Positions 6,400 through 7,252 of a DNA stretch of 7,252 nucleotides are shown here, piece after piece. The stretch covers positions 1-7,252 of the forward strand of contig JAHEKK010000155.1 of the NCBI GenBank assembly GCA_024638395.1, given 5' to 3'. Below the pieces are notes generated by a model. It was not told the DNA's origin. It made no database searches and was given only the letters and a program-made list of their open reading frames with translations. Made by a program: the position numbers and the translations under genes. The stretch's first letter is position 1; each line of letters starts with the position of its first letter. This DNA is from Gemmatimonadota bacterium (GTDB taxonomy: Bacteria > Gemmatimonadota > Gemmatimonadetes > Longimicrobiales > Gaopeijiaceae).

Positions 6400-7252
6400 A
6401 GGCTCCCTCGCCGAAGTCAGTCTTGCCGACATCTGCCAGCTATTGGCAATGGGCCGAAAGACGGGGTGCCTGACCGTCCGGGATCAGGGCAGTTTCGGAT
6501 ACGTGTACTTCGAAGCCGGTCGTGTTATCCACGCGACGGTCCTCAACCGACCGGACCGGTTGGGCGACCTCGTCATTGCCGCGAACCTCCTCGAGCCCGG
6601 TCAGCTCGCTCAGGTCGAGGAGTCGCGGGGAGACCGCACCCTGGCCCAGGCCCTCAGCGAGTTCGAGTGGGTCGAAGCCGAAGCGCTGGAGCCCCTCCTC
6701 GTCATGCAGGTGGAGGAGGCCATATACCACCTGTTCTCCTGGGCCCACGGCTCGTTCCACTTCGACCCCGATCAGCCCCTCAATCCCAAGATGCCCCGCG
6801 TCTCCATGAACGCCGAGGCCCTCTTGCTCGAAGGCGCCCGGCGCGTGGACGAGTGGGGTCAGATCGAGAAGAAGATCCCATCCACGGACCTGATCTTCGA
6901 CATGGTAGAGAACCCGCCGGACGAGGTCGAGACCGAGCTCACGAAGGATCAGAGGAAGATCCTGTCGCTCTTGGACGGTGAGCGGACCGTGGACGATCTG
7001 GTCAAGGCCTCCGGACTGCTTGATTTCGACACCAGCAAAGCGCTTTTCGGACTGCTGGTGGCGGGTTTCATCGAACGTGTGGGGACGCGGGTCACCGAGA
7101 CCGAGCACGTGCCCTCCGAGCCGGAGGCCCGTCAGCATCTCAAGCTGTCCCGGGCCTTCTTCAAGGCGGGCATGTTCGAAGATGCGGAGCGCGAGCTGGA
7201 GCGTTCGGTAGAGGCTTGGCCGTCCTTCGGGGTCGCGAGGCGGATCCTGGGG
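6389..7252 (+). CDS. DUF4388 protein with winged-helix-like and TPR regions (3' end cut off)
   Basis: The gene starts at ATG 6389 and stays open for 288 codons to the right edge, so it is partial. Residues 1 to about 135 match the DUF4388 (PatA N-terminal-like) pattern: LEGSLAEVSLADICQLLAM, KTGCLTV (24-30), GYVYFEAGRVIHA (37-49) and HLFSWAHGSFHFDPD (114-128). A conserved-looking LLLEGARRVDEW segment follows (145-156). Residues about 183-234 look like a small winged-helix fold (LTKDQRKILSLLDGERTVDD, then ASGLLDFDTSKALFGLLVAG). From about 249 a TPR-like helical repeat begins (KLSRAFFKAGMFEDAEREL). No signal peptide or membrane segment is visible, so it is probably cytoplasmic. It overlaps the DnaA-like gene by 11 bases with its own strong ribosome-binding site, implying co-expression. 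DUF4388 proteins accompany signalling, motility and surface-organisation systems in several phyla, but the biochemical role is unsettled. A scaffold or adaptor role is inferred. Confidence 0.9.
   Translation, partial: MALEGSLAEVSLADICQLLAMGRKTGCLTVRDQGSFGYVYFEAGRVIHATVLNRPDRLGDLVIAANLLEPGQLAQVEESRGDRTLAQALSEFEWVEAEALEPLLVMQVEEAIYHLFSWAHGSFHFDPDQPLNPKMPRVSMNAEALLLEGARRVDEWGQIEKKIPSTDLIFDMVENPPDEVETELTKDQRKILSLLDGERTVDDLVKASGLLDFDTSKALFGLLVAGFIERVGTRVTETEHVPSEPEARQHLKLSRAFFKAGMFEDAERELERSVEAWPSFGVARRILG

Noticed and set aside
6525..6533. TTATCCACG, one base from the DnaA box consensus TTATCCACA
   Set aside because: It lies inside the DUF4388 gene, in codons for the family's conserved R-V-I-H-A stretch. 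I saw no cluster of further boxes or AT-rich region, so it is a coding coincidence and not an origin.
1..7252. CRISPR arrays, tRNA or rRNA genes, insertion sequences
   Set aside because: I saw no regularly spaced repeats, no tRNA-like cloverleaf, no transposase and no terminal inverted repeats. The window is filled by the four coding regions described.

Overview
The window is GC-rich (about two-thirds G+C by eye) bacterial chromosome, with every supported gene on the + strand and packed tightly. The isoleucyl-tRNA synthetase belongs to the IleS2-like type, with a GRPG-L-HH active-site motif. It lies close to a DnaA-type ATPase without a DNA-binding domain and to a DUF4388 protein. This combination best fits a Gemmatimonadota-like or related deep-branching Gram-negative lineage, possibly a metagenomic one. 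That assignment is an inference from protein style; no rRNA or phylogenetic marker comparison was possible.

Layout: (1) Bases 1-75 may hold the last codons of an upstream gene whose stop overlaps the start of ileS. (2) Bases 62-3175 encode a complete isoleucyl-tRNA synthetase (1037 aa). (3) Bases 3172-4125 encode a complete RluA/RluD-family 23S rRNA pseudouridine synthase whose GTG start overlaps the ileS stop (GTGA). In many bacteria lspA sits between these two genes; here it is absent. (4) Bases 4126-4311 are the only sizeable gap. It holds a 14-bp perfect palindrome and a doubtful small reading frame, with no convincing promoter or terminator. (5) Bases 4312-6399 encode a 695-aa protein with two DnaA-type AAA+ domains. 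The first looks catalytically intact. The second has lost both Walker motifs but keeps the arginine-finger pair. (6) Bases 6389-7252 encode the first 288 residues of a DUF4388 protein, followed by a winged-helix-like region and the start of TPR repeats. It overlaps the previous gene by 11 bases and runs off the right edge.

ileS and rluD are a translation/ribosome-maturation pair. The DnaA-like and DUF4388 genes form a second, translationally coupled pair. The most interesting part of the window is this second pair: a DnaA-derived ATPase/pseudo-ATPase tandem that cannot be a normal replication initiator, made together with a probable protein-interaction scaffold. Its function is unknown to me; the idea that the two proteins form one complex is an inference from gene overlap and domain content.
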